A stretch of DNA of 64,000 nucleotides from Actinomycetota bacterium (GTDB lineage: Bacteria > Actinomycetota > Acidimicrobiia > Acidimicrobiales > Ilumatobacteraceae), in NCBI GenBank assembly GCA_016870865.1, contig VGAC01000004.1, positions 87,108-151,107 on the forward strand, in the 5' to 3' direction. Within the stretch, counting starts at the first letter, position 1; every line of letters starts with the position of its first letter. Positions 45,571 to 54,270 of this stretch are shown piece after piece. The notes beneath the pieces were generated by a model. The model saw only the letters and a program-made list of their open reading frames with translations. It did no database searches and was not told where the DNA came from. Position numbers and translations under genes: made by a program.

Positions 45571-47903
45571 CGCTGTCGCTCATTTAGCATTGGCGCGAGA
45601 GGGAGCAGTTTTTTCGGGGCGCCTGCGGCCTTGTCCCACTCCTCGACCAGCCATCCACGCTTGCGGGCGATGGCAGCCAGCCGTGTTTCAGGGTTGACCG
45701 CAACGGGGTGCCCGACGGCTTCGAGCAAGGGCAGATCGGAGGTCGAGTCGGCGTATGCGACGCACTCGTCGAGCGAGTACCCGTTGGCGTCGCAATACTC
45801 GCCGAGAACCTGTGCGCGTGTTTCGCCGGTCGGGGGCACCTTGGTCAGCTGGCCGCTGTAGGTGCCGTCGGGGCGAATCGACATTTCCGCGGCGACGATT
45901 TCGTCGAACAGTGGGCGCAGCGATTCGACGTTGAACGACAGCGCACCGGTGATGAGGACCGTCCTGTGTCCCAGCGCGCGGTGCTCGCGCACACGGCGGA
46001 TGGCCGCCGGGAACGACTTGGCGACGATGATGTGGGTCATCATCTCCATCGCATCACGCTCGATCTGTTCGACCGGGGCGTCTTCGTATCGACGGTAGAA
46101 GTAACGCAGGAAGTCGCCACGGTCCTTTCGATCCATGCCGAGCAGTGTCGGTGCTTCGCGCAAGGTCCGGATCACGTAGCGCATGCGCTCGGGGCCGTTG
46201 AGGTGGCGTGTGGCCAGCCACGAATAACTCTCCACGACATTGGAGGCGATGAGGGTGTTCTCGAGGTCGAATGCTGCGACCTGGCGGTTGGGTGACAATA
46301 CGTTGGCACGCAGCCGAGCGCTGCGGTCGGTCTTCGTTTTTCCCGGCGTCATCTTCACGCGAGCGTGTTCGACGACCGACGGGAGGTGGATGTTCTGTAC
46401 GTAGTGGTCCCACGAGACAGCCCGCGGGTCGAAGCAGAAGGTGTCCTGATCGCGGGCGTCGAGTTCGTTCCAGATGCGCAGCAAATTGTCGACCGAGTAG
46501 ATCGCCTCACACTCGGTGTAGAGCCCGTAGAGTTCGACGTATTCGAGGGCGCGCTGGATTTCGATGCGGCGCTCCTCGAGTCTCGCGCTCCATGTCGCCT
46601 GCGTGCCGCGCAGCGGCAAGGACTGGAGAAGGCGCTCGCCCCGCATCACGAGTGTCTGGGCCCTGTCGAGTTGTTTTTGCACACGACCCCGACCGGGGAA
46701 GTTCCAGTCGGGTACGACGATCGGTTGGCCCTCGGCATCGTGCACGGGGTGGGCGGTGAACCAGTCACGAACGTTGTCGACGAGTTGGCTGTAGCGCAAG
46801 GGGTTCGTGCTGCCCGATGCAACCTGAGTGATGAAGGGGGCCTCGGGACCCTTCGCGGCGACGGCGATGATTGCCGCGACGACGATGTCGACGGGAATCA
46901 CGTCGATGGTTCCCTCGGGCACGCCCGGGAACTCGCGCAACAAACCGCGCGCATAGGAAATGATGACCGGCTCGGCCATGCGGAACCCGCGGATCCATCC
47001 GGGTCGCGGTTCGGCGAGAGCGGACTCGATGATCGACGGACGCACGACGTTGACCGGAAGGTCACCCTTTGTCTCGAAGACGGCCTGCTCGGCGAGGGCC
47101 TTGGTGAATGCGTAGGCGTCGGGCCAACCAACGCTCGCCGCACGCGCACGACCCGCCCGCACCAATTCGTTCTCAACCCACTTGTCGCGCAGTTGTTCGG
47201 TTTTGGCTGCAAGGGCAGGCGCCCCGGCTGCGCCGAGTTCGCGTCGTGCATTGGCACGGAAGCGTTCGAGCGCCTGTGGAGTGCGGCTTGCGGCCTCGAC
47301 GTCACCGCGCAGGCGCCGCGCCGAGTCGACTTCGGCGCGCCAGTCGAGACCGATGTCGAATGGTCCTTCGGACACGAGCAACTCGGGTGCGTGACCGCGG
47401 CGGTTTCCAGCCACGTAGCACGTGCTCACGGCAACGAGGTGGGGTTTGGCGGCTGATTCCGAGTGCATCTCGTTCAGCAACGCCGCGAGACGAACGGGGC
47501 CGAGCAAGTTCACCTCGACGGCCGAATCAAGCGGAGAGTCGAATGCCACCGCGGCGGCGGAGTGAATGATGATGTGACACGAGGCGAGTTGCGCGCGACC
47601 CGACTCGGAAAGGCCAAGGCCGTCGACCGAAATGTCACCGTCGATTGCGTGGACGCGTCGGGCGCACATTGCCTCGAAATCCTCCGCGGTGTCCTTCAAC
47701 TCGCTGCGCAGGCGGTCGAATGCGTCGTTGTTGAGGATCTCGCGCCTCACGCGGCTTGGCGCACCGCGCCGCCCACCGCGCACGATGAGAAACAATTCGC
47801 AACCCGGCACGCTGCGCAGAAGTCGCTCGACGAGGGCGGTGCCGACGAAACCCGTCGAACCCGTAATGGCAATGCGCCGCCCCGCCAATGATTCCGCAAT
47901 CAC
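45567..47903 (-). CDS. Fatty acyl-CoA reductase (SDR) fused to a HAD-IB domain
   Basis: The 778-residue protein starts with a Rossmann domain (IAITGSTGFVGTALVERLL, active site Tyr264-x-x-x-Lys268 in YAFTK) like male-sterility type fatty acyl-CoA reductases. It ends with a HAD-IB domain (Asp546 in AAFDLENTL, then YADSTSDLPLLEAVGHPVAVNPE). The second Asp of the HAD motif is Glu548, which may alter or remove phosphatase activity. The reductase makes fatty aldehydes or alcohols from acyl-CoA. I placed the start at the GTG 47903, symmetric with the tetR start about the operator; the ATG at 47933 is the alternative. Confidence 0.85.
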   Translation of the reverse strand: MIAESLAGRRIAITGSTGFVGTALVERLLRSVPGCELFLIVRGGRRGAPSRVRREILNNDAFDRLRSELKDTAEDFEAMCARRVHAIDGDISVDGLGLSESGRAQLASCHIIIHSAAAVAFDSPLDSAVEVNLLGPVRLAALLNEMHSESAAKPHLVAVSTCYVAGNRRGHAPELLVSEGPFDIGLDWRAEVDSARRLRGDVEAASRTPQALERFRANARRELGAAGAPALAAKTEQLRDKWVENELVRAGRARAASVGWPDAYAFTKALAEQAVFETKGDLPVNVVRPSIIESALAEPRPGWIRGFRMAEPVIISYARGLLREFPGVPEGTIDVIPVDIVVAAIIAVAAKGPEAPFITQVASGSTNPLRYSQLVDNVRDWFTAHPVHDAEGQPIVVPDWNFPGRGRVQKQLDRAQTLVMRGERLLQSLPLRGTQATWSARLEERRIEIQRALEYVELYGLYTECEAIYSVDNLLRIWNELDARDQDTFCFDPRAVSWDHYVQNIHLPSVVEHARVKMTPGKTKTDRSARLRANVLSPNRQVAAFDLENTLIASNVVESYSWLATRHLNGPERMRYVIRTLREAPTLLGMDRKDRGDFLRYFYRRYEDAPVEQIERDAMEMMTHIIVAKSFPAAIRRVREHRALGHRTVLITGALSFNVESLRPLFDEIVAAEMSIRPDGTYSGQLTKVPPTGETRAQVLGEYCDANGYSLDECVAYADSTSDLPLLEAVGHPVAVNPETRLAAIARKRGWLVEEWDKAAGAPKKLLPLAPMLNERQR

Positions 47904-47924
47904 GGAACAAGTTCTAGCAGGTTT

Positions 47925-47942
47925 CTCTACCATTTGGTAGAG
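47925..47942. promoter_or_regulatory. Perfect palindromic operator for the TetR/FAR divergent promoters
   Basis: CTCTACCATTTGGTAGAG has two 8-base arms (CTCTACCA and TGGTAGAG) around TT, with no mismatch. Its centre is 31.5 bases from the tetR ATG and 30.5 bases from the FAR GTG at 47903, so the same site would cover both -35 regions. This is the usual design of a TetR autoregulated divergent operator. Confidence 0.75.
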
Positions 47943-47951
47943 GTTCTCCTG

Positions 47952-47957
47952 TAAGGT
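47952..47957 (+). promoter_or_regulatory. -10 box for tetR
   Basis: TAAGGT ends seven bases before the ATG at 47965 and ten bases after the operator. A leaderless tetR transcript would result. On the other strand TAGAAC (47916 to 47911) is a weaker counterpart seven bases before the FAR GTG. Confidence 0.5.
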
Positions 47958-47964
47958 CTCAAAC

Positions 47965-48555
47965 ATGGCGGGAAAACCCACGCGGGAGCGGATTCTCGAA
48001 GAGGCGCTGGACCGCTTCGGCGCGTCCGGCATCGATGCCACGAGCCTCGACGACATCGCCCGCGGGGTGGGAGTCGCCAAGCAGACCCTGCTCTATTGGT
48101 TCGCCTCCAAAGAAGAGTTGGTGGTCGCGGTCCTCCAGCGCGTGGCCGACGAACTGGTTGTCGAAGTGGGGGCCGCGGTGCGCAGTGCACCACACGGGTT
48201 CGCGCGCGTCGAAGCCGCGGTGACGGCCGTGTTCAGGCCGGCGGTGCGGCGCCCGGCCCTGCTGGGCCTGGTACGTGAACTGAACCGGCTGAGTCCCGAG
48301 CTCGCCGATGCGGTGGTCCTGCGCATGCAGCCACTGGTTGATCTTGCGGTTGCGTACCTCGAGGGCGAGATGGACCGGGGACACCTGCGACGAGCCGATG
48401 CACGGCTGTTGATGGCCTTTGCGTATTCCACCGTTGTCGGCGTGGCAACTGAACCCGTCGCGCTGCGTGCCGTGGGTTGGGAGCCGGGCGTTGCGTCGTT
48501 GCGCAAACTGCGCACCGAACTACTTGCGTTCCTGCGCGCCGCGCTTGCTGCGTGA
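47965..48555 (+). CDS. TetR/AcrR family transcriptional regulator
   Basis: The 196-residue regulator has a TetR helix-turn-helix in the first 50 residues (TRERILEEALDRFGASGIDATSLDDIARGVGVAKQTLLYWFASKEELVVAV) and a helical ligand-binding domain. It is divergent from the FAR-HAD operon and shares an 18-base palindrome with it, so it probably represses both. The ligand could be an acyl-CoA or other lipid-like molecule; that is inference from the operon. The end overlaps the opposing ddl gene by 36 bases. Confidence 0.93.
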   Translation: MAGKPTRERILEEALDRFGASGIDATSLDDIARGVGVAKQTLLYWFASKEELVVAVLQRVADELVVEVGAAVRSAPHGFARVEAAVTAVFRPAVRRPALLGLVRELNRLSPELADAVVLRMQPLVDLAVAYLEGEMDRGHLRRADARLLMAFAYSTVVGVATEPVALRAVGWEPGVASLRKLRTELLAFLRAALAA

Positions 48556-49566
48556 ACGACGGTCGAGGGCAAGCTCGACTAGTCGATCGATCAACCCGTC
48601 GTAGGGGAGACCGCTCGCCGCCCACATCTTCGGGTACATCGAAATGGGCGTGAAGCCCGGGATCGTATTCACCTCGTTCAACAAGAACCCACGGCCTTTT
48701 TCCTCGAAGAAGAAATCGACACGTGCCATACCCTCGCAACGCAGTTCTGCGTACACGCGGGCCGCGAGTTCCCGCACGATGCACGTCTGGTCGGTGTCGA
48801 GAGTCGCGGGAATGATCAGTCGTGCCGAGGTATTCACGTATTTGTCGTCGTAGTCGTAGAACTCGGCACCGGCGATGATTTCTCCGGGCAGCGACACCTC
48901 GGCTGTCAAGTTGCCGAGAACCGCAACTTCGATTTCCCGACCGACGATCGCTTCCTCACACAGGACCCACTCGTCGAAGATGAAGGCGTGACGCACCGCC
49001 GCCAGTGCATCTTCGCGGGTCTTGGCCTTGCGCACACCCACCGACGACCCCATGTTGGCTGGCTTCACGAACATCGGCAGACCCACGGAGGCGACGACCT
49101 CGTCGATCTCGGCGCTCTCGAAGTGCGGTTCATGAACGACGCGGAAGTGGGGCTGGGGTAGCCCGGCCGCGGCGACGATCTGCTTTGCCATTGCCTTGTC
49201 CATGCACAGGGCACTGGACAACACGCCCGCCCCGACGTAGGCGAAATCGGCCACCTCGAGCATGCCCTGGACGGTGCCGTCCTCGCCGAGCGGTCCGTGG
49301 AGCAGGGGCATCACGACGGTGTTGTGGCGCGAAATGTCGGCCAGCGTGAGGGGCGGCCCCGTTGGCGCGAGTCGACCCGACCGTGTCGCGGCGGGCGAGG
49401 CATCGGCGCGATGCCACGAGCCGTCGCGGGCGATACCGATCGCGGTGATTTCGTACTTGGTTTGGTTCGCGGCAGCGATCACGTGCGCGGCGGTCACGCA
49501 ACTCACGTCGTGTTCGGCAGATTCACCGCCGAAGAGCACGACAAGGTCGAGCTTCGCACCACTCAT
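48520..49566 (-). CDS. ddl: D-alanine--D-alanine ligase
   Basis: The 348-residue ATP-grasp enzyme joins two D-alanines for peptidoglycan. It contains VVLFGGESAEHDVSCVTAAHV, VMPLLHGPLGEDGTVQGMLE, MFVKPANMGSSVGVRKAK, and the C-terminal EGMARVDFFFEEKGRGFLLNEVNTIPGFTPISMYPKMW. It diverges from murF with 39 bases between them. TACCGT (49579 to 49574) lies seven bases before its ATG, suggesting a leaderless message. Its 3' end overlaps the tetR gene. Confidence 0.96.
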   Translation of the reverse strand: MSGAKLDLVVLFGGESAEHDVSCVTAAHVIAAANQTKYEITAIGIARDGSWHRADASPAATRSGRLAPTGPPLTLADISRHNTVVMPLLHGPLGEDGTVQGMLEVADFAYVGAGVLSSALCMDKAMAKQIVAAAGLPQPHFRVVHEPHFESAEIDEVVASVGLPMFVKPANMGSSVGVRKAKTREDALAAVRHAFIFDEWVLCEEAIVGREIEVAVLGNLTAEVSLPGEIIAGAEFYDYDDKYVNTSARLIIPATLDTDQTCIVRELAARVYAELRCEGMARVDFFFEEKGRGFLLNEVNTIPGFTPISMYPKMWAASGLPYDGLIDRLVELALDRRSRSKRGAQERK

Positions 49567-49573
49567 GGCCCCG

Positions 49574-49599
49574 ACGGTACTAGCCACCGGCGGTAGCGT
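49574..49599. promoter_or_regulatory. Divergent -10 boxes for ddl and murF
   Basis: TACCGT on the minus strand (49579 to 49574) is seven bases from the ddl ATG. TAGCGT on the plus strand (49594-49599) is six bases from the murF ATG. Only 39 bases separate the genes, so these two cell-wall genes have adjacent start sites and no room for long leaders. Confidence 0.55.
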
Positions 49600-49605
49600 C
49601 ACGGT

Positions 49606-50940
49606 ATGCGGATTCCCGTTGCCGATGCGGCGCGCGCGACGAACGCTCGGGTCGTGGGCGATGAGTCGGTGATCTGCACGGGTGTTTCGTACGACTCGCG
49701 TTCGCTTGCGGCGGGGAACCTCTTTGTTGCCGTGGTCGGCGCGCGTGATGGTCACGACTTCGTGGGCGATGCGGTTCGTGCCGGCTGTTCGGCGGTGCTC
49801 GTCTCGCACGAGACACCCGGTTGCGCCGTGCCCCAGATCGTTGTGTCTGATACCTCGGCGGGGTTGACGCAACTCGGCCGTTGGGCTCGGCGTGTGCTGG
49901 CCGGACGGGTGGCCGGCCGCGTGATCGGCATCACCGGCTCGGTCGGCAAAACCACATCGAAAGATTTCCTTGCCGTGGCGCTTGGATCCCGCTACCGGGT
50001 CGGTGCGAGTGAAAAGTCGCTGAACAACGACCAGGGGTTGCCCGTCACGTTGTTGAACGCCCCTGACGATGCCGAGGCCTTGGTGTTGGAAATGGGAATG
50101 CGCGGATTCGGTGAAATCGCACGCCTGGCACGTCTGGTGCAGCCCGACATCGGTGTGGTCACACGAGTTGCCGAGGCGCACGGTGAACGCCTCGGTGGCA
50201 TCGACGGTGTGGCGCGAGCCAAAGGTGAACTTGTCGAGGCGTTGCCGTCCAGCGGTTGTGCGGTTCTCAACGCTGATGATCACCGTGTGCTTGCGATGCG
50301 GGCGCTCACCGACGCGCAGGTTTGCACCTACGGCTTTGCCGAACGAGCCGACCTGCGCATCGTCGATGCGGTTCAGCACGGGGCTCGGGGAGTGGACTTT
50401 CGCTACGTGTCACGATGGGGGGAGGGCAGGTGTTGGGTGGGGGCACCGGGGATGCACATGGCCTCCAACGCCGCCGCCGCCCTGCTCGTTGCGGGTGTGG
50501 CCGGCTGTGATCTCGCCGCCGCGGCGGCTGGACTTGCGAACACGGTGCGATCACCGATGCGTATGGCGATTCACCAAATTGACGGCCGGACGATCATCGA
50601 CGACACCTACAACGCCAGTCCGGCATCGCTGCGAGCGGCACTCGAGGCCATGGCCGCCGTTCCCGCGCCACGGAGGCTTGCGGTGCTGGGTGCGATGGCG
50701 GAAATCGAGAATTCCGAGTCGCAGCACCGATCGGTGATCCATCATGCAGACACACTCGGCATAGACGTCGTGGCCTACGGCACCGATCTCTACGGTGCGC
50801 GGCGAGTCGACGGCCCTGCTGCCGTGGTCGACTTGGTGAAGGCTTTGCCCGAGGGGTCGGTGGTGTTGTTCAAGGCTTCACGTGTCGTTGGCCTCGACCG
50901 CATCGTGGGCCTTTTGTTGGCGCCTAACATCGGCACATGA
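49606..50940 (+). CDS. murF: UDP-N-acetylmuramoyl-tripeptide--D-alanyl-D-alanine ligase
   Basis: The 444-residue Mur ligase adds D-Ala-D-Ala to the UDP-MurNAc tripeptide, using the product of the adjacent ddl. The ATP loop is GITGSVGKTTSKD (about residues 108-120), followed by SLNNDQGLPVTLLNAP and LVLEMGMRGFGEIARLARLVQPDIGVVTRV. The C-terminal domain has RTIIDDTYNASPASLRAALEAM. It is a normal full-length MurF, separate from the main division and cell wall cluster. Its end overlaps the SnoaL-like gene by four bases. Confidence 0.95.
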   Translation: MRIPVADAARATNARVVGDESVICTGVSYDSRSLAAGNLFVAVVGARDGHDFVGDAVRAGCSAVLVSHETPGCAVPQIVVSDTSAGLTQLGRWARRVLAGRVAGRVIGITGSVGKTTSKDFLAVALGSRYRVGASEKSLNNDQGLPVTLLNAPDDAEALVLEMGMRGFGEIARLARLVQPDIGVVTRVAEAHGERLGGIDGVARAKGELVEALPSSGCAVLNADDHRVLAMRALTDAQVCTYGFAERADLRIVDAVQHGARGVDFRYVSRWGEGRCWVGAPGMHMASNAAAALLVAGVAGCDLAAAAAGLANTVRSPMRMAIHQIDGRTIIDDTYNASPASLRAALEAMAAVPAPRRLAVLGAMAEIENSESQHRSVIHHADTLGIDVVAYGTDLYGARRVDGPAAVVDLVKALPEGSVVLFKASRVVGLDRIVGLLLAPNIGT

Positions 50941-51920
50941 CGACGTCGACGGTCGAGGGTTTCGTTCGCGGTTTTCTCGGGGGTTTCGTGGGAGACCCGG
51001 CGACGAACGTGGAACGGCTCATTGAAACCCCATCCGGTCTCGTCGCCAACGACATGCTTGCCGCGCTCGGACATCCCGACGTTGCCGCAGCCGGGCGCAC
51101 CTTCGGCATCCAGCTGATTGCCGATCTCATGCACCCGACTGATTCTCTCTACTTCGATTCGATCTACGGCGCATTCCGCGGTCAGCGCGACATACGGGGG
51201 TGGCTGGTTCCAACGATGTCGTCGGTACCTTTTCTCGAGTTCGTGCCCACTCATGAGCCGCACGTGTTTTCGGATGGTGCGGGCAATGCGAGTGTCGACG
51301 AGTGGAAGATGGTGATCGACCCGACTGCGATCGGCGGCGAGGGTGAGCCGATGGACGTCGGTCGAGGCGTGTCGGTCCGGCGCTACCGCGACGGATGGAT
51401 CAACTGGTCCTGCGACGTCTATGACACCGGCCCTTTCCGCACCGACCCGGGTGCGGGCCTTCCACCGGTTCCCCGGGTGGTCTGGCCGACCGAGGCGAAT
51501 GTGGGCGAAAGGCGGGCTCGCGACGTCGACTTCGAAGCCGAGTGCGCAAATTTTCATCCAACCGACTCGGAGTACCACGATCCGATCTTCGGTACGTTCC
51601 GCGGTCGCGCGGAAATCACCGCGTGGATGCTCGATGTGATGCCGAGGTGCGGTGACATCATCTTCGAACCGCTCGGGCCCGTCTTTGACGACGGCGAAGT
51701 GTTCGTGCAGGAGTGGCTGCAGAAGGCGATCGTTCCCGGTGGTGCTCGGGTCGAGATGACGCGCGGGACGAGCGTGCGGCGTTACCGGGACGGGGTGACG
51801 GTTTACGCGGCAGATTATTTTGACACCGCTCCGCTCCTGGCGGCGGATGTACAGGAGGCATCCGTGGCGTGTGGTTCGACGCTGACGTTGGACGACGTAC
51901 TGCGTTGGCGGAACCGCTGA
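50937..51920 (+). CDS. Tandem SnoaL-like (NTF2-fold) protein of unknown function
   Basis: The 327-residue protein contains two related halves. The first (about residues 60-165) has HPTDSLYFDSIYGAFRGQRDI and RGVSVRRYRDGWINW; the second (about residues 205-300) has HPTDSEYHDPIFGTFRGRAEI and RGTSVRRYRDGVTVY. Each looks like a small alpha+beta barrel of the SnoaL/NTF2 type. Such domains bind small ligands and sometimes catalyse isomerisation. The function is unknown. The ATG overlaps the murF stop by four bases, so its expression is coupled to a cell-wall enzyme. Confidence 0.7.
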   Translation: MTTSTVEGFVRGFLGGFVGDPATNVERLIETPSGLVANDMLAALGHPDVAAAGRTFGIQLIADLMHPTDSLYFDSIYGAFRGQRDIRGWLVPTMSSVPFLEFVPTHEPHVFSDGAGNASVDEWKMVIDPTAIGGEGEPMDVGRGVSVRRYRDGWINWSCDVYDTGPFRTDPGAGLPPVPRVVWPTEANVGERRARDVDFEAECANFHPTDSEYHDPIFGTFRGRAEITAWMLDVMPRCGDIIFEPLGPVFDDGEVFVQEWLQKAIVPGGARVEMTRGTSVRRYRDGVTVYAADYFDTAPLLAADVQEASVACGSTLTLDDVLRWRNR

Positions 51921-51935
51921 CCCGTCGCGCGAAAG

Positions 51936-53195
51936 TCAGATGTCATCGGGTTCGACCACGTAATGCGACCTGTCCGGGGCCGAACCCTCGAGACCCTTCA
52001 CGTCGCACCACCGGGCCAGTAACAAGGCCCAGAGCGCACCACCAACCAGCACCCAGCGTGCACCGATGGCGTCGATCACCGGGCCAAAGACGAGGTTGCC
52101 GATCGGAACCGTTCCGCCAAAGGCCATGAACCAGAGAGCCATCACTCGTCCGCGCTCGTTCGGCGCGAGCCGCGATTGAAGAACGGTCATCATCGCCGTC
52201 GTCGTACCGAAGTAGGCGATGCCGAGCGGCAAGGCGACGAGGAATGCGAGCAGTCGTGTGTCGGCGACGCCGAACAGGGCGAGGAACACCGCAAAAGACG
52301 CGAAGCCGCAGCGGATGATCGTGCGTTTGTCGACTGAGACGAGCACGGTTCCGATGGCAAGGCCGCCGAGCGCCGCACCGAGACCCCAAGTTGCATAGAG
52401 CCACCGGTACGTCGACCCCGTTTCGTCGATGCCGAAGTTGAGGCGTGCGACTGCGGGAAAGAGGCCCACGTAGGGGAGCGAGAGAAACGAGAAAGAGGCC
52501 AGCGAAAGGACGAGGCGACCGATGACGCGCCGTTCCCGCGCGATACGAATGCCCGTGGTCAGTTGTCGCCAACCTTCGTCGGATCCCACGGCAGCAAGAT
52601 GAGGAAGCGAGACGCGCCACAACGCGTAGATCACGAAGAGGTACGTGAGTGAATTGATGAGGAACACCTGCGACGTATCGACACCCCAGTTGGCAAGAAG
52701 CGCAACGACGATCGGACCGATGACGCGCGAGCCGTTGATGATGGTCGAGTTGAGCGAGATCGCCCCGGCCAGGTCTTCGGGTGGAACGAGGCTCGGAAGC
52801 GATGCCGACCATGCGGGCGCGTTCAGGGCGTTGCCGATACCGACACCCAACTGTGCAGCGAAGATCCAAGTGATGTCGGCGTCGCCGGCCGTGAGCGGAA
52901 AGAGAAGAAAGGAGAACGACATCTGCACCGTCTGGGTGACGATCAGCCACTTCCTCCGGTCGAAGCGGTCGGCGATGACTCCGGCGGGAATCGAGAGAAC
53001 GAGCATCGGACCCAGCTGGGCGAAAATGAAGAGACCGACCAGCGACGCGCGGCCGGTGCGGTTGTAGATGTACGCCGGCAGAACGACGTTTTGCATCCAT
53101 GTGCCGATGTTCGACATGAACGAACCGGCGAACATCAGCCGAAACGCGTGGATCCGAAGCGCGGCACGTACCGTGCCGCGCCTGATGTCGGGCAT
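51936..53195 (-). CDS. MFS transporter (EntS-like, MFS_3 group)
   Basis: The 419-residue membrane protein has about 12 helices and the N-terminal signature RIHAFRLMFAGSFMSNIGTWMQ, then PAGVIADRFDRRKWLIVTQ (the DRxxRR loop). It is a distant paralogue of the transporter at 9612-10814. The substrate is not predictable. Its ATG overlaps the stop of the LLM oxidoreductase gene by TGATG, so the two may work on the same compound, with the transporter as exporter. Confidence 0.85.
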   Translation of the reverse strand: MPDIRRGTVRAALRIHAFRLMFAGSFMSNIGTWMQNVVLPAYIYNRTGRASLVGLFIFAQLGPMLVLSIPAGVIADRFDRRKWLIVTQTVQMSFSFLLFPLTAGDADITWIFAAQLGVGIGNALNAPAWSASLPSLVPPEDLAGAISLNSTIINGSRVIGPIVVALLANWGVDTSQVFLINSLTYLFVIYALWRVSLPHLAAVGSDEGWRQLTTGIRIARERRVIGRLVLSLASFSFLSLPYVGLFPAVARLNFGIDETGSTYRWLYATWGLGAALGGLAIGTVLVSVDKRTIIRCGFASFAVFLALFGVADTRLLAFLVALPLGIAYFGTTTAMMTVLQSRLAPNERGRVMALWFMAFGGTVPIGNLVFGPVIDAIGARWVLVGGALWALLLARWCDVKGLEGSAPDRSHYVVEPDDI

Positions 53196-54241
53196 CAGGC
53201 GGCGAGAATCTCTGCGTACATCGACAGCGTCTGGGGTGGGCCACTGAGGAGGAACGTCGTGATGCAGGTCTCACGCCACTGCGCCAGTTCGTCCTTGATC
53301 TTTGCAACCGGACCAACGAGTGCGACGTCTTCCACCATCGCCAACGGAATCGCCGCCGCGGCCTCGGCCTTCTTGCCGGCGAGGTAGAGGTCCTGGACCT
53401 TCAAGGCGACGTCTTCGTAACCCATTCGCGCGAACACCTCGAAGTGGAAGTTCGCGCCTCGTGCGCCCATGCCACCCGCGTAGAGGGCGAGGAACGGCCG
53501 CACGAAGTCGGCACACTGCTCGGCGTTGTCACCGGGGATGATGAAAAGACCCGACGCCACCTCGAAACGGTCGGTCTTGCCGGCCTCACCACTCTTGGCG
53601 AAACCCTCGTCGAGGCACTTGCGGTAGAACGGGTCTTCTTTCGGGGAGAAGAACAGCGGCAACCAGCCATCGCAGAGTTCGGCGGCCAGTGCGACGTTCT
53701 TCGGGCCTTCGGCGCCGAGGAAGATCGGGATCTCCTTGCGCAGAGGATGGATCGTGCTCTTGAGTGGTTTGCCGAGACCTGCGCCACCCTGATGGGGCAT
53801 GTCGTAGAACTCGCCGTGGTGGTTGATCGGTGATTCGCGGCGAACGATGTCGCGCACGATGCCGATGTATTCGCGCGTGCGGGCGAGCGGCTTCGGATAC
53901 GGCTGGCCGTACCATCCCTCGACGACCTGCGGGCCCGAGGCGCCGAGTCCGAGGATGAAGCGACCGTTGCTGAGGTGATCGACCGTCATCGCGGCCATCG
54001 CGGTCGCGGCGGGCGTGCGGGCGCTCATCTGGACGATGCCGGTGCCGAGACGGACGCGCTCGGTGTGCGCACCCCACCACGCCAGGGGCGTCAGCGCATC
54101 GCTGCCGTAGGCCTCGGCTGTCCACACGGAGTCGAAACCGAGCCGTTCGGCCTCCTTGATGCCCTCGAGGGCCCCAGCCGGAGGGCCACTGCCCCAGTAA
54201 CCGGTGTTGTAGCCGAGCTTCAGGTTTTTCTTGGGAGACAT
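53195..54241 (-). CDS. LLM-class F420-dependent oxidoreductase
   Basis: The 348-residue protein has the luciferase-like fold: LGYNTGYWGSGPPAGALEGIKEAERLGFDSVWTAEAYGSDALTP, TERVRLGTGIVQMSARTPAATAMAAM, and GRFILGLGASGPQVVEGWYGQPYPKPLARTREY. These signatures match the actinobacterial F420-binding subgroup. It transfers hydride between reduced F420 (or FMN) and an unknown substrate. The short frame from 54241 is preferred to the longer reading. It lies 29 bases after the P450 and overlaps the transporter gene. Confidence 0.9.
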   Translation of the reverse strand: MSPKKNLKLGYNTGYWGSGPPAGALEGIKEAERLGFDSVWTAEAYGSDALTPLAWWGAHTERVRLGTGIVQMSARTPAATAMAAMTVDHLSNGRFILGLGASGPQVVEGWYGQPYPKPLARTREYIGIVRDIVRRESPINHHGEFYDMPHQGGAGLGKPLKSTIHPLRKEIPIFLGAEGPKNVALAAELCDGWLPLFFSPKEDPFYRKCLDEGFAKSGEAGKTDRFEVASGLFIIPGDNAEQCADFVRPFLALYAGGMGARGANFHFEVFARMGYEDVALKVQDLYLAGKKAEAAAAIPLAMVEDVALVGPVAKIKDELAQWRETCITTFLLSGPPQTLSMYAEILAA

Positions 54242-54270
54242 GGACCCAGACGATAGGTCAGTCCCGACGG

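Noticed and set aside
47904..48080. Longer starts for the FAR-HAD protein
   Set aside because: The reading from 48080 runs through tetR and adds residues unlike the family. The ATG at 47933 lies inside the operator palindrome. The GTG at 47903 gives better spacing, though the ATG is not excluded.
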